64,000 bases of DNA from BCD1 sp965230565 (GCA_965230565.1 CBDDLH010000016.1:2232001-2296000); one strand, 5' to 3'; numbered from the stretch's first letter, positions 24,033-33,765 are shown. Notes: a model not told the origin generated them from the letters alone. Translations and numbers: made by a program.

Positions 24033-25253
24033 TTAGGCCTTTCCTCCCTTCAGCTTATCCTGCATCTTCTTCAATTCATCCCATTTGCCATTAGCGGCGA
24101 GAGAAGCCTGATCGCACCAGGTGGCCGGGTCATGCATTTTGTAGCGACTGCCGGCAGCATCGAGGATATTGCGGAGGCGTTTGTGGCTGCTGGCGGCTAG
24201 TTCCGTCCAGTTGTTGATGCCTGCCTCTTTGAGAATGCCTTCGATTTTCGGACCAATGCCTTCGATCACCTTAAGGTCCTGATCATTGGATGGATAGGTT
24301 GATTTTTTGGTTTTGCCTTTTGTCTTGGGCGGATTGGTCAAAAGGGCCTTGGCCTGACCTACCCAATCGTCTTTTTCCATTCTTCCGGGGAAATAACCGA
24401 TTTCTCTGGTTACTTCATCCATTTTCGCCTTATCAAACTGGCTGATCTGTTCGTAGGTATAAATTCCGGCGTCGTAAAGTTGCTGTTGAATAAATGGCCC
24501 TACCCCACTGATTTGGGTAAGGTCATCTTTTTGAACACCATCGGTAATGATCTTCTTTTTTAATCCGGGTTTTTCTGTGGCCAACCCGAGGTCTGGTTCT
24601 TCCACATCTCCTTGAGATGCGTGGATGGCTCCCACTTCCAGTGGAGGAGCTGAATGGGAAGTAGCTCCTGCCTGTACTTCGTTGATCCGGGTTTTCAGCA
24701 ATTCATTTTCTGCGGTGAGTTTATCGAGTTTTGCTTCAAAAGTTTCCAACCTGCTCAGGGTGTCAGTTGAAGTGGTTTCAACCGGCGTAGCAACGGGTGC
24801 TGACCGAAGAGATTCTATCTCCGCAGCCAACTGCTCATTTTGGGTTTTCAACCCGACAATCTGATCACTTAATTCTTCAATGGTTACAGAATAGGTCCGG
24901 TTGGTGGCCTGCTCCTGCTCCAATTCTGTATTCAGGGTGTAAACCTGATTGTAAATATTTTCTTTCTCGTCTTCAAGCACCTTCATCTTATCCACCAGAG
25001 TACGGGCCTCCTGTTGCGCTTCCTCCAGAGCTGCAGACTTTTTCAGTAATTCTTCCTGAGCTGTTGCTAACTGAGCTTCGGAGTCTTCAAGTTTTTTTTT
25101 GACTTCTTTAAGTTCCTTTTTTAAACGACGTACTTTGGCTGTCCTCAATAAAAAGCCAACCAATAATCCGAAAAGGAAACCAACAATAGTGATAAACAGG
25201 ATTGTGTAACTCTCCTGAGATTCCATCTTATCAAAAAATTGCATAAAATCCAT
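24033..25253 (-). CDS. Membrane-anchored coiled-coil protein with two C-terminal helix-hairpin-helix domains
   Basis: 406 residues. One N-terminal transmembrane helix (about 17-37, ILFITIVGFLFGLLVGFLL) is followed by a long coiled coil (about 40-195, KKELKEVKKKLEDSEAQ and on). After a linker, two copies of a helix-hairpin-helix-like module follow: DDLTQISGVGPFIQQQLYDAGI at about 240 and DLKVIEGIGPKIEGILKEAGI at about 330. These GIGPKIE-type modules resemble the H3TH/DUF4332-like domains attached to ribosomal L21-like and NADH dehydrogenase-like proteins, and often bind DNA or other partners. Function unknown; the architecture suggests a membrane-tethered scaffold. Confidence 0.8.
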   Translation of the reverse strand: MDFMQFFDKMESQESYTILFITIVGFLFGLLVGFLLRTAKVRRLKKELKEVKKKLEDSEAQLATAQEELLKKSAALEEAQQEARTLVDKMKVLEDEKENIYNQVYTLNTELEQEQATNRTYSVTIEELSDQIVGLKTQNEQLAAEIESLRSAPVATPVETTSTDTLSRLETFEAKLDKLTAENELLKTRINEVQAGATSHSAPPLEVGAIHASQGDVEEPDLGLATEKPGLKKKIITDGVQKDDLTQISGVGPFIQQQLYDAGIYTYEQISQFDKAKMDEVTREIGYFPGRMEKDDWVGQAKALLTNPPKTKGKTKKSTYPSNDQDLKVIEGIGPKIEGILKEAGINNWTELAASSHKRLRNILDAAGSRYKMHDPATWCDQASLAANGKWDELKKMQDKLKGGKA

Positions 25254-25403
25254 TACAAAAATTTTTAGCGTTTTTTTCTAAATACTTTTCGATTACATTT
25301 GTTTTTACCTTTGGGGACCAACCGGGATTGAAGGCGTTCCCTCTTGATATATCGAAAAGTTATTTTTCAATATTAGGGACTTATGAAACGGGAGCCTATT
25401 TCA

Positions 25404-26279
25404 TCAATCTGAATCTTCAACAGAATCAGCAATCACAAAATTCACACGACGATTCTTCTGGCGTCCTTCTGAAGTTTCATTAGTAGCAACCGCACGTTTT
25501 TCTCCTTTTGAGTCCACCTCTATATCCACTGTCACACCCAATTCACGGAAGTACTCCCTACTGCTTTTCGCTCTGCGAAGCCCAAGATTGTAATTGTATT
25601 TTCTCTCCCCAATATTGTCGGTATGACCAATTATTGTCAAAGTCTTACCCGGATTTTGTTCAAAATAAATCTTAACTGAATCAGCATACAAATGGAAAGG
25701 CTCACCGGGTTTGAATTCATCAGAATCAAATTCAAAATTAGCGTCCGAAAAGGTCATATTGGTGAAAGTAAACTGTACCTTATCGTACTCGTCAGGAACA
25801 TCTGCCGTATACAGATCAAACAACAAGGGCGCCGACAAAGTCTCATCTTCACTTATTCCGTGATCCAGGCTAATGCGGCTTTGATCAACCCCTCTTTCTA
25901 CAAGTAATTTTCGGATCTCATCTGCCCGGGCAACACCCATGTTTTCGAAAAAACCGGGCTGGATATCTTTTTCGCTTTCCCGGTAAAATGCGGTGATGGT
26001 CAATTTTTTGATTGAGTCAGCATGCAAAATATGAGCCAAAGTATCCAGGAAAGACTCATTATTGGCATTTAAACGCGGCGTGGTCTGCTGGGCTTCAAAG
26101 GCAAATTCGTCATAGCCTTCAAGAATAACGACTCCGTCATCCTTGAGCTGCAAAGTGTTCAACCTGACATCAACAGGTTCTTCAACACACAGGTTTTTCA
26201 CCTGGCAAACATAAAAATGCCTTGCCCAAAACAGGAATACACAAAATAACAGAAAGACCAAAAAAGCTAATCCTCTCAT
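25404..26279 (-). CDS. OmpA-family peptidoglycan-binding protein
   Basis: 291 residues. A hydrophobic N-terminus (MRGLAFLVFLLFCVFLFWA) acts as signal or anchor. The last 115 residues are an OmpA-like domain: ANFEFDSDEF, then LTIIGHTDNIGERKYNYNLGLRRAKSSREYF with the TDxxG...N..L...RA signature, and GRQKNRRVNFVI at the end. The middle part (about 80-150: KKLTITAFYRESE ... MGVARADEIRKLLVERGVDQSRIS) has the same secondary-structure order without the key residues and looks like a degenerate first OmpA domain, making this a tandem. It lies next to the coiled-coil HhH gene with 150 bp between, same strand. Confidence 0.88.
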   Translation of the reverse strand: MRGLAFLVFLLFCVFLFWARHFYVCQVKNLCVEEPVDVRLNTLQLKDDGVVILEGYDEFAFEAQQTTPRLNANNESFLDTLAHILHADSIKKLTITAFYRESEKDIQPGFFENMGVARADEIRKLLVERGVDQSRISLDHGISEDETLSAPLLFDLYTADVPDEYDKVQFTFTNMTFSDANFEFDSDEFKPGEPFHLYADSVKIYFEQNPGKTLTIIGHTDNIGERKYNYNLGLRRAKSSREYFRELGVTVDIEVDSKGEKRAVATNETSEGRQKNRRVNFVIADSVEDSD

Positions 26280-26555
26280 ATGGTTCTAATTCGATGAGTA
26301 GTATATCCGGCTCCTGCGATCATTATTGAATTTCCAGAACTATTGCGATCGTGATTCCCCGGTTTGTATAAACATAAAAGTAATAAAAATATGGATCACT
26401 GTCAAAACAAGGATAAAAGGGATGCAATTTTATTGTTGTTCCGGCAAACGCTTACTTAATTCAAATTAATGAAGTATCATCAAACCTGACCCAGGATTGG
26501 AAAAACTTAACCCCCAGGAACGCCAGGAAGGCGCAATGATCGCAAAGGCAAAAAA

Positions 26556-26606
26556 CACCTATTCCCCTGTTCCCTTATGTCCTTATTCCCTTGTTCCCTT
26601 GTTCCA
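26556..26606 (-). repeat. GGGAACAA-type repeats after galK
   Basis: On the minus strand GGAACAA, GGGAACAA, GGGAATAA, GGACATAA, GGGAACA follow the galK stop codon. A related array of AAGGTAACA units lies after the E1 dehydrogenase gene at 36583-36638. Confidence 0.7.
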
Positions 26607-26609
26607 TTT

Positions 26610-27755
26610 CTACCCTATCAAGGTAATCCCTTCACCAACTTCAACTTCCACCATTTGTGCTTCGACACCAAACTTGTCGAAATAGGCTTTACGAAGACTC
26701 TTCCAGACAGTCTGCACCTTATCCTCATGAATGACATTGATGGTACAACCACCAAAGCCACCGCCGATCATTCTGGATCCCAGAACACCCTCCATATCCC
26801 GAATGTGGTCCACCAGAAAATCGAGTTCTTCACAACTCACTTCATAGTCGTGTCTGAGCCCTGCGTGGGATTGCCATAAGATATCGCCAAGAGCAACCAT
26901 ATCACTCGTTTTAAGTGCTTCAACCGTTTTTAATACCCGCTCATTTTCCCGTAGCACAAACAAGGCTTTGATATAATCGTCTTCATCTATCTGGTCTTTA
27001 TAGCGGTTTAGGATAACTTCATCAAAATCCTGGTAGGATTGTATTTTTTCATCATCCTTAGCTAGCAGATCCATCACTCTATGGCAGGCATTCCTACGTT
27101 GATTGAAGGGGGAATTGACCAGGCTGTGTTTTACACAGGTATTGAACAAAACAAAGTGATAATTACCTGTATCAAGAGGCACATACGTATGGCTGATATT
27201 TTTGAAATCAAGCAATAAGGCATGACCGGACTTGCCATTCAAAATGGAATATTGATCGAGCAAACCGCCTTTGACTCCAAACCGATGTTCTGCAGCCTGG
27301 GCAATGAACATCATCTCTCTCCTCGACAAGCCCCATTCGAACATTTCATTTAAACCAAACAGCAATCCACAATTCAATGCGGAAGAAGAAGACATCCCCG
27401 CTCCGATGGGAATGTCCCCGCCAAAAGCACAGTTGATGCCTTTTACCACATACCCCCTGCTTTCCAATTCCATCAACATAGTTTTAAAATAGCCGGTCCA
27501 GTGCCCCTGGGGATATTCCGTTTCTGTTAAAGAAAAATCGGCCTTTTCATTCAAATCAATTGCGTCGAGATGCATATTCCCATCCTGACTTTCACTAAGT
27601 GCAAAAACCATGGATTGTTTCACTGCAGCAGGAAGTGAATAGCCAAGGTTATAATCCGTATGTTCCCCAATTATATTTATTCTTGAAGGAGCCTTTAACA
27701 TCAAAGGTTCTTTTTGGAATAAATCAATATGTCGTTTTTTGATAGTCTCTGTCAT
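26610..27755 (-). CDS. galK: Galactokinase
   Basis: Phosphorylates alpha-D-galactose to galactose 1-phosphate, the first step of the Leloir pathway; GHMP kinase family. 381 residues, the normal length. The galactokinase signature SRINIIGEHTDYNLGYSLP is at about residues 23-41, the ATP loop GDIPIGAGMSSSSAL at about 114-128, the catalytic-base region GGLLDQYSILNG follows, and the third motif GGGFGGCTINVI is near the C-terminus. No galT or galE is adjacent, so it stands alone here. Start ATG at 27755. Confidence 0.96.
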   Translation of the reverse strand: MTETIKKRHIDLFQKEPLMLKAPSRINIIGEHTDYNLGYSLPAAVKQSMVFALSESQDGNMHLDAIDLNEKADFSLTETEYPQGHWTGYFKTMLMELESRGYVVKGINCAFGGDIPIGAGMSSSSALNCGLLFGLNEMFEWGLSRREMMFIAQAAEHRFGVKGGLLDQYSILNGKSGHALLLDFKNISHTYVPLDTGNYHFVLFNTCVKHSLVNSPFNQRRNACHRVMDLLAKDDEKIQSYQDFDEVILNRYKDQIDEDDYIKALFVLRENERVLKTVEALKTSDMVALGDILWQSHAGLRHDYEVSCEELDFLVDHIRDMEGVLGSRMIGGGFGGCTINVIHEDKVQTVWKSLRKAYFDKFGVEAQMVEVEVGEGITLIG

Positions 27756-27853
27756 GAAGATTTTTTAAAAGGCCCATAAAATTTGGGTGATGAAGTTAAA
27801 AAACAATACCTGAAAATGTCCAAATACCTTTATTTTAGTTCAAATTTTTCCCG

Positions 27854-28408
27854 ATGGTAAAATATGAAATACCAAAAGCTTCTGCTGACTTTGAACAAAT
27901 GTTATTCCTGCAACAAGCCAACTTACCGGAGGCAATATCAGAAAAGGAAAAGCAAAACCAGGGGTTTGTTACCGTAAGACATAGCAAACAGATCCTGGAA
28001 AATATGAATAAACAAGCCGCCCATTCTATTGCTAAGTCAGATGGACAGGTTATTGGGTATGCGCTGGCCATGACCAAATCCTTCCGGGAAAAGATTCCGA
28101 TCCTGGTCCCTATGTTTGACATGATCGATAGGCTTTCCTATCAGGGGAATTCATTGGCGAATATGGATTACCTCATTATGGGCCAGGTATGCATTGCCAA
28201 ACAATATCGAGGTCAGGGAGTATTTCGGGGTTTGTATGAGGGCTTAAAAAGACAGCATGCCGAACAATTTCCACTCATTATTACAGAGGTTGATGAGGAA
28301 AATAAAAGATCTTTACGGGCACACCAAAAAGTAGGTTTTACACATCTCTTCAGTTACGGGTCACCGGAGGGAATAAAATGGGAACTCATTGTTTGGAACT
28401 GGCGGTAA
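27854..28408 (+). CDS. GNAT-family N-acetyltransferase
   Basis: 184 residues. Acetyl-CoA binding motif A is visible as MGQVCIAKQYRGQGVFRGLYEGL (about 113-135), with the R-G-x-G pattern of the GNAT pyrophosphate loop, followed by the beta-5/alpha-4 region LIITEVDEENKRSLRAHQKVGF, the usual ending for small-molecule or peptide acetyltransferases. Substrate unknown. Divergent from galK with about 100 bp between; a near-consensus TACCTTTA lies shortly upstream. Confidence 0.88.
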   Translation: MVKYEIPKASADFEQMLFLQQANLPEAISEKEKQNQGFVTVRHSKQILENMNKQAAHSIAKSDGQVIGYALAMTKSFREKIPILVPMFDMIDRLSYQGNSLANMDYLIMGQVCIAKQYRGQGVFRGLYEGLKRQHAEQFPLIITEVDEENKRSLRAHQKVGFTHLFSYGSPEGIKWELIVWNWR

Positions 28409-28606
28409 AATGTTAAGAAAACACTCATTTTGCAACCCTTTGGCGGAACCATTGTCTATTACAATCGGACTTAATGAGAAATTTTACTAATGGAAACCCA
28501 AGTGTTTGACGCATGAATAGTTATGGGTATTCTAACAACACCTGACTAACTAATAGATTGTTAATTGCAGACAGCACTTCGCGGTTCTCTCTAATTTTAT
28601 CACCTG

Positions 28607-31090
28607 ATGAAAAAAACACTTTTTTGCGCCTTTTTCTGTTGCCTCACCCTGCTTACTTTTGCCCAAAGTGCCTACGAGCCGGAAACAACAGACCAGCCCG
28701 ACTTGCTGAAAAAACAAATTACCGCAGTTAAAATCGATAAAGCTCCTGAAATTGACGGAGACCTATCAGACGAAGCCTGGCTTTCTTCCACATCTATAGC
28801 CACTGACTTTATCACACTTGATCCTGTTTTTGGAGAAAAAGCTACTTTCCCTACCGAAGTAAAAGTACTTTACGACAACACCGGAATTTATGTAAGTGCC
28901 AAAATGTTCGATAACCAACCCGATAGTATCCGACAGCAAATTGTAGAGCGGGACGGTATCGGGAATGCCGACTGGTTCGGTGTTTTTGTGGATCCTTATA
29001 AAGGCGGGATAAACGGTATGGAATTCATCGTCACGGCTGCCGGAGTTCAATTTGATGCTCTGGCCACTCCAAATGGGGAGGATGAAAGCTGGGATGCCGT
29101 TTGGAAAAGCGCCGTTAACATCACTAAAGAAGGCTGGGTTGCGGAATTAAAAATTCCTTATTCGGCACTGCGTTTCCCCAATCAGGAAAAACAGCAATGG
29201 CACATCAACTTTGGCCGGAAGATCGACCGCAGTCAGGAAAAAGTATTCTGGAGCGAAATCAACCCAGCCATCAACGGTTTCCTCAACCAATCCGGTCTGA
29301 TCAATGGTATTGAAGGCATCAAAAGCCCGGTCAGGTTATCGGCAACCCCTTTCCTCGCTGTTTACGGCCTGCACTCCAGGGCCTATGATGATGACGGCAA
29401 CCTGAACACCCATTACGGCCGCTCCATCAATGGGGGAATGGACATCAAATACGGTATCAATGACGCCTTTACCCTCGACATGACCCTCATCCCTGATTTC
29501 GGGGAAGCCCGTTCCGACCAGGAGATATTAAACCTGGGGCCTTTTGAAAGAAGGTATAACGAAAACCGCCAGTTTTTCACGGAAGGGACCGAGCTTTTCA
29601 GTAAAGGGAACCTTTTTTATTCCAGACGTGTGGGTGGTACTCCACTTCATCATTGGACGGTTTATGATGAGGTGAAGGATGGCGAAGAAGTTACGCACAA
29701 TCCTTCCGAGACTTCCCTTATCAATGCCACCAAATTATCCGGAAGAACCTCTGGTGGACTTGGTATTGGTTGGTTCAACGCCACCTCCAAAAGGCAAACA
29801 GCTACCATCCGCGATGCAGAAGGTGCTACCCGGGAATTTCAGACGTCCCCCCTTACGAATTATAATGTCCTTGTGTTTGATCAAAACCTCAAAAACAACT
29901 CTTCCGTATCTCTGGTAAACGCAACCACGTGGAGAAAAGGAGATGACTATGATGCCAATGTTACCGGTACGGTTTTTGATCTTCGCAACAAAAAAATGAG
30001 CTATGGGATTGAAGGGGAAGCCATTGTCAGTCAAAAATATTTCGGTGACAGCACTGCTCTGGGATATAAATATAACCTGGAGTTCAAAAAGATCAGCGGC
30101 AACCTCAACTGGGGGCTGAGCTATGGCATGGAAAGTGACACCTATGATCCAAACGATCTGGGATTTCTGTATAATAACAATGAACAATCCGTTGACTTTT
30201 GGGTTGATTACAGCATCTTCAAACCCAAAAAAGGTCCATTTAACCGGATGAATTTTGGTTTCTACACCGGATACAACCGTTTATTCAACCCAAATGAATT
30301 TACCGAGTGGGGAGTCAATTTATGGGCGTGGGGACAAACCAAGAGCTTCTGGAACATAAATGTCTGGACTTACTTTGAACCCCTCAACGGATATGATTAT
30401 TTTGAACCACGTGTGACAGGCCGCTATTTCGAAACACCTACTTTTGCCAATTTTGGATTTAACATCAATTCTGACCGCCGGAAAAGAGTTAGGCTCTGGC
30501 TCAATGGTCGTTTCGCCAACTTTGGTGATGAAGGAAGATACGACTGGAGAATCGCTTTTGGACCAACGGTGAGGGTAAGTGACAGGTTCTCTTTGGGTTT
30601 CACGGTTGAAAATTCCAGAGCTGTCCAGCAAGTGGGCTTTGTGAATCATATTTATGAAGATGATTTTGATGAAATTCCTGATGTAATTTTCGGAAGACGG
30701 GACAGGACGACTATAACCAATAATGCCTTTGTGCAGTACACTTTCAACAATAAAATGGCCTTGACATTTAATTTGTACCACTATTGGAGTAAAGGGTACT
30801 ATACAGAATTCAATTTACTGACTGAAGAAGGACAACTTGCAGGGACTGATTATAATGAATTGCATGACTTCAACTTCAATGCTTTCAATATAGATCTGCA
30901 GTACCGCTGGAGATTTGCTCCGGGAAGTGACCTGTACATAGTTTATAAAAATGCTATCTTCAACAGTGATGACCAAGCGGACCAGAATTACTTCAACAAT
31001 GTTCGCTCACTCTTTGGAAATGCTGTCAACAATCAGATCTCATTAAAGGCAGTGTATTTCCTGGACTACCTCTACTTTACGAAAAAATAA
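28607..31090 (+). CDS. DUF5916 outer-membrane protein with N-terminal CBM9-like domain
   Basis: 827 residues with a signal peptide (MKKTLFCAFFCCLTLLTFA). Residues about 45-210 form a carbohydrate-binding-module-9-like domain with the typical opening APEIDGDLSDEAWLSS, then VKVLYDNTGIYVSAKMFD and DWFGVFVDPYKGGING. From about 240 to the C-terminus is a long beta-barrel-like region (DUF5916) with many alternating strands and aromatic girdle residues. These proteins are frequent in Bacteroidota; a role in polymer binding or transport is presumed, not proven. Followed by a terminator. Confidence 0.9.
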   Translation: MKKTLFCAFFCCLTLLTFAQSAYEPETTDQPDLLKKQITAVKIDKAPEIDGDLSDEAWLSSTSIATDFITLDPVFGEKATFPTEVKVLYDNTGIYVSAKMFDNQPDSIRQQIVERDGIGNADWFGVFVDPYKGGINGMEFIVTAAGVQFDALATPNGEDESWDAVWKSAVNITKEGWVAELKIPYSALRFPNQEKQQWHINFGRKIDRSQEKVFWSEINPAINGFLNQSGLINGIEGIKSPVRLSATPFLAVYGLHSRAYDDDGNLNTHYGRSINGGMDIKYGINDAFTLDMTLIPDFGEARSDQEILNLGPFERRYNENRQFFTEGTELFSKGNLFYSRRVGGTPLHHWTVYDEVKDGEEVTHNPSETSLINATKLSGRTSGGLGIGWFNATSKRQTATIRDAEGATREFQTSPLTNYNVLVFDQNLKNNSSVSLVNATTWRKGDDYDANVTGTVFDLRNKKMSYGIEGEAIVSQKYFGDSTALGYKYNLEFKKISGNLNWGLSYGMESDTYDPNDLGFLYNNNEQSVDFWVDYSIFKPKKGPFNRMNFGFYTGYNRLFNPNEFTEWGVNLWAWGQTKSFWNINVWTYFEPLNGYDYFEPRVTGRYFETPTFANFGFNINSDRRKRVRLWLNGRFANFGDEGRYDWRIAFGPTVRVSDRFSLGFTVENSRAVQQVGFVNHIYEDDFDEIPDVIFGRRDRTTITNNAFVQYTFNNKMALTFNLYHYWSKGYYTEFNLLTEEGQLAGTDYNELHDFNFNAFNIDLQYRWRFAPGSDLYIVYKNAIFNSDDQADQNYFNNVRSLFGNAVNNQISLKAVYFLDYLYFTKK

Positions 31091-31115
31091 TTCAAGAAAT
31101 AGTTCTGTTTTGAAA

Positions 31116-31150
31116 AGGCTGTCCGGAATTTCCGGGTGGTCTTTTTTTGT
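31116..31150 (+). terminator. Terminator after the DUF5916 gene
   Basis: AGGCTGTCCGG pairs (with GU wobbles) with CCGGGTGGTCT around AATTT, followed by seven T. Confidence 0.7.
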
Positions 31151-31250
31151 TTTGTCTTGATTTTTCCATTCCCTGTATTCATCTACTCGACTCACCTAAC
31201 ATAATCCTGAAAAAGATCTCGCAAATACTTCGAAATTGGTTATTCCGTAT

Positions 31251-31422
31251 TAGGGGTGTTCAGAAAAATTTGTAGTTATAAAATATTCAGGAAAATGTAG
31301 TCAGATTGCTAAGCCGACTGGAAGGAGAATTGGTAAGCTGACGGATGACAAAGAGAAAATCCCCTCGAAACCGGCTTACCAATCCTTTCATTTTTGTTTG
31401 AATTTTTTTCTGAATGTCCCTA
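31251..31422. mobile_element. 172-bp MITE-like element with 9-bp target duplication
   Basis: Begins TAGGGGTGTTCAGAAAAATT and ends with the near-complement (TAGGGACATTCAGAAAAAAA on the other strand), so the terminal inverted repeats share about 17 of 20 bases. It is flanked on both sides by the perfect direct repeat ATTCCGTAT (31242-31250 and 31423-31431), the expected footprint of insertion. The inside holds GATTGGTAAGCC/GAATTGGTAAGCTGA repeats in opposite orientations and no credible gene. It occupies most of the gap between the DUF5916 gene and nhaC. Confidence 0.82.
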
Positions 31423-31507
31423 ATTCCGTATTCATTATTCGATATTCTATAAGTTTCATAATACCTGGCAGAATATTGAATATCGAAGTTTTTAGAATTC
31501 ACCACCA

Positions 31508-32935
31508 CTACTCCTTCCTGTAAAAACACCCAATGCCCAAAATAGCGATCGTCGGGGCTACGATCAGGTTGATGAAAGACATCAGGTGCCAGGGCGCATA
31601 AGACGCATAGGAAATGCCAAGAGCTGTGGTAGCAAAGATCGTACTGGCTGTCCAGGGTAAGGCACTTTCCAGGATGGTTCCGTAATCTTCGATGGAACGG
31701 GACAGCACCTTTCGTTCGATCTTTAACTCATCGTATTTGTGCTTAAAAGCATCTCCAATGATAAAACTGGTGGCGTACTGATTAGAGGTCAATGCGTTGG
31801 TCATACCCGTGGCCACCAGGGAACTCAAAATCGTTTTGGTCCTGGAATTGGCAAACCGGAACAACCGATGCACCAGCCTTGGCATGGTCTCCATCAGGTC
31901 CAGTACCCCGATAAATACAAAGACGAACAGCGCAAAAACGATGGGTTCTATCAAAGCATACAGACCCCCCCGTTCAAAAAGGTCATGAATGCGATCGGGC
32001 ATTTCATTGGCATAGGCCGTCATTTCCATATCAAATCCATGTAACAATGTGGAGATCACGTGCTCAAGTGAAAAGGGTTGAAAGATAAGGGCCAATAGGG
32101 CCGCAAGTAAGGTACAACCGATCAAAGTGGGTAAAGTGGGCCATTTCCGGATAGAACCGATCAAAACAAAAACGGGCGGAAGCAACAGGAAAATATTGAA
32201 ATTGAACAACTGCTGTATGTTCGATAAAGTTGCCAACACCTCGGGATTATTGCCCTCGGTCACCTGAGGAGGCGCCAGCCACCCCATGATCAGAAAAACG
32301 AGCGCGGCAATGATCGCCGAAGGTAAGGTCGTATACATCATGGATCGGATATGATCATACAGATCCACATCTGTTGCCATGGCTGCCATATTGGTGGTGT
32401 CCGAAAGTGGTGACAATTTATCCCCGAAAAATGCCCCGCCGATAATAGCTCCGGCCGTAATACCCAAATGAGCATCTTTGGCTACCGCCACTCCCAGAAC
32501 AACCACCCCAACAGTACCGATCGATCCCCAGGAAGTTCCTGTCAACAAGGAAAAAATGATCAGGATCACGAAAGCTAAAAAATAAAGAAATGCAGGACTG
32601 ATCCACTTGATCCCATAATAAATCAACATAGGAATCGTACCCGAAATGATCCACGAACCAATGATCAAACCAATGCAGAACAGGATCAGTATGGCGGGAA
32701 AAGCTTTGGCCAGTTTATTGGAAATCGCGGTCTGGATCTCCGGCCACGGAAATTTCAATATCAATAGTTGACCAATCGCAAAACTTGCTGCCAGTAAAAA
32801 GATCATCTCCAGCGGCAAATTGGACTGACCCCAAACATTTGGGCGTAATACAACTCCGTAAATAATCAAAAATAGTAAAAACAGGATCGGCAAAATGGCG
32901 GCTGAAAATCTTATCTCATGTTTTGAATCAGGCAT
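31508..32935 (-). CDS. nhaC: Na+/H+ antiporter, NhaC family
   Basis: Inner-membrane secondary transporter exchanging Na+ for H+ for pH and sodium homeostasis. 475 residues with about twelve hydrophobic helices. Recognisable segments are LTGTSWGSIGTVGVVVLGVA, GAIIGGAFFGDKLSPLSDTTNMAA (the signature loop of NhaC-type carriers) and, near the C-terminus, ATGMTNALTSNQYATSFIIG. The gene stands alone. Its leader contains an array of CCGTAAR-type heptads ending about 15 bp before the ATG at 32935. Confidence 0.94.
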   Translation of the reverse strand: MPDSKHEIRFSAAILPILFLLFLIIYGVVLRPNVWGQSNLPLEMIFLLAASFAIGQLLILKFPWPEIQTAISNKLAKAFPAILILFCIGLIIGSWIISGTIPMLIYYGIKWISPAFLYFLAFVILIIFSLLTGTSWGSIGTVGVVVLGVAVAKDAHLGITAGAIIGGAFFGDKLSPLSDTTNMAAMATDVDLYDHIRSMMYTTLPSAIIAALVFLIMGWLAPPQVTEGNNPEVLATLSNIQQLFNFNIFLLLPPVFVLIGSIRKWPTLPTLIGCTLLAALLALIFQPFSLEHVISTLLHGFDMEMTAYANEMPDRIHDLFERGGLYALIEPIVFALFVFVFIGVLDLMETMPRLVHRLFRFANSRTKTILSSLVATGMTNALTSNQYATSFIIGDAFKHKYDELKIERKVLSRSIEDYGTILESALPWTASTIFATTALGISYASYAPWHLMSFINLIVAPTIAILGIGCFYRKE

Positions 32936-32950
32936 GTGTCAAAGGGTTTT

Positions 32951-33003
32951 GGATGGACGGTTGACGATAAACGGTTTACGGCTTACGGTGGACAATTGAC
33001 GGT
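32951..33003 (-). repeat. Heptad array in the nhaC leader
   Basis: On the sense strand CCGTCAA, TTGTCCA, CCGTAAG, CCGTAAA, CCGTTTA, TCGTCAA, CCGTCCA: seven consecutive 7-bp units of the same family as the leaders at 22798, 47131 and 47564. Confidence 0.88.
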
Positions 33004-33126
33004 ATTTTCAGGAACCCGCAACTCGTTTACACCACGGCAAAATAATCATTATTTGAGTTATTAGTTGCTTTTAGATACTTTTACACAAAAAGAAGATCCA
33101 TCCTGAAATATAATGGGATTAAATCC

Positions 33127-33717
33127 ATGAATGATCACGAAAAAAAACTCAAAGAAATTGTCTGGCCTTTTAATCCGCTGTCCAGTAAATCATTCGAATA
33201 TTTTGTAAATGCCGTTGAGGTGAAAACCATTGAAAAGGGAACATCATTCATCCAGGTTAACCGCCGTGACGAAAATGAATATTTCCTGCTGGATGGCATA
33301 TGTCGCAGCTTTCTGATCAACCCGGAAGGAGAAGATATTACCATTTCCTTTTACAAGGAAAAACAGATCCTGTCTCCTTATGTTACCAGGACCTCCAGGG
33401 GTTTTTCATTGATGAACTACGAAGCCCTGACTGAACTTGAACTGGCCTTCATCAATGCTGATCATTTCCAAAACCTGATGATCGATCATCTCGATATCCG
33501 GGAAATGGGCAATAATGTGCTGCAAATGGAACTGCTGCGTAAGGTCAGGAAGGAGATCGGGCTGGCTTCTATGACGGCCAAAGAACGGCTGCTGGAATTC
33601 AGAAAGGATTTCCCCATGCTTGAAAACCTCATCCCCCACCCTCTCATCGCCTCCTACCTGGGCATTACCAACATTTCGCTTAGCAGATTGAGGAGGGAAC
33701 TTTCACAAAACAAATAG
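33127..33717 (+). CDS. Crp/Fnr-family transcription regulator
   Basis: 196 residues. An N-terminal cyclic-nucleotide-binding-type beta-roll (about 25-110: NAVEVKTIEKGTSFIQVNRRDENEYFLLDGICRSFL) is followed by a helical linker and a C-terminal winged-helix segment (about 155-190: MTAKERLLEFRKDFPML, then LIASYLGITNISLSRLRREL) where the recognition helix lies. The family controls catabolism or redox response in Bacteroidota; ligand unknown. It sits just upstream of the hydrolase / beta-lactamase / methyltransferase set on the same strand, separated by a promoter-like box, so it may regulate them (inference). TACTTTTA lies 44 bp upstream. Confidence 0.88.
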   Translation: MNDHEKKLKEIVWPFNPLSSKSFEYFVNAVEVKTIEKGTSFIQVNRRDENEYFLLDGICRSFLINPEGEDITISFYKEKQILSPYVTRTSRGFSLMNYEALTELELAFINADHFQNLMIDHLDIREMGNNVLQMELLRKVRKEIGLASMTAKERLLEFRKDFPMLENLIPHPLIASYLGITNISLSRLRRELSQNK

Positions 33718-33765
33718 GCCTTTCGCTTTTTATCAAATGTTAATGGAGCTGGTTGTTACCGGGCA

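Noticed and set aside
24033..25253. DNA-repair nuclease because of helix-hairpin-helix modules
   Set aside because: No nuclease motif; the protein has a membrane anchor and coiled coil, so only the modules are reported.
31287..31529. 80-residue minus-strand frame
   Set aside because: It lies across the MITE-like element at 31251-31422 and overlaps the nhaC end; composition is not protein-like.
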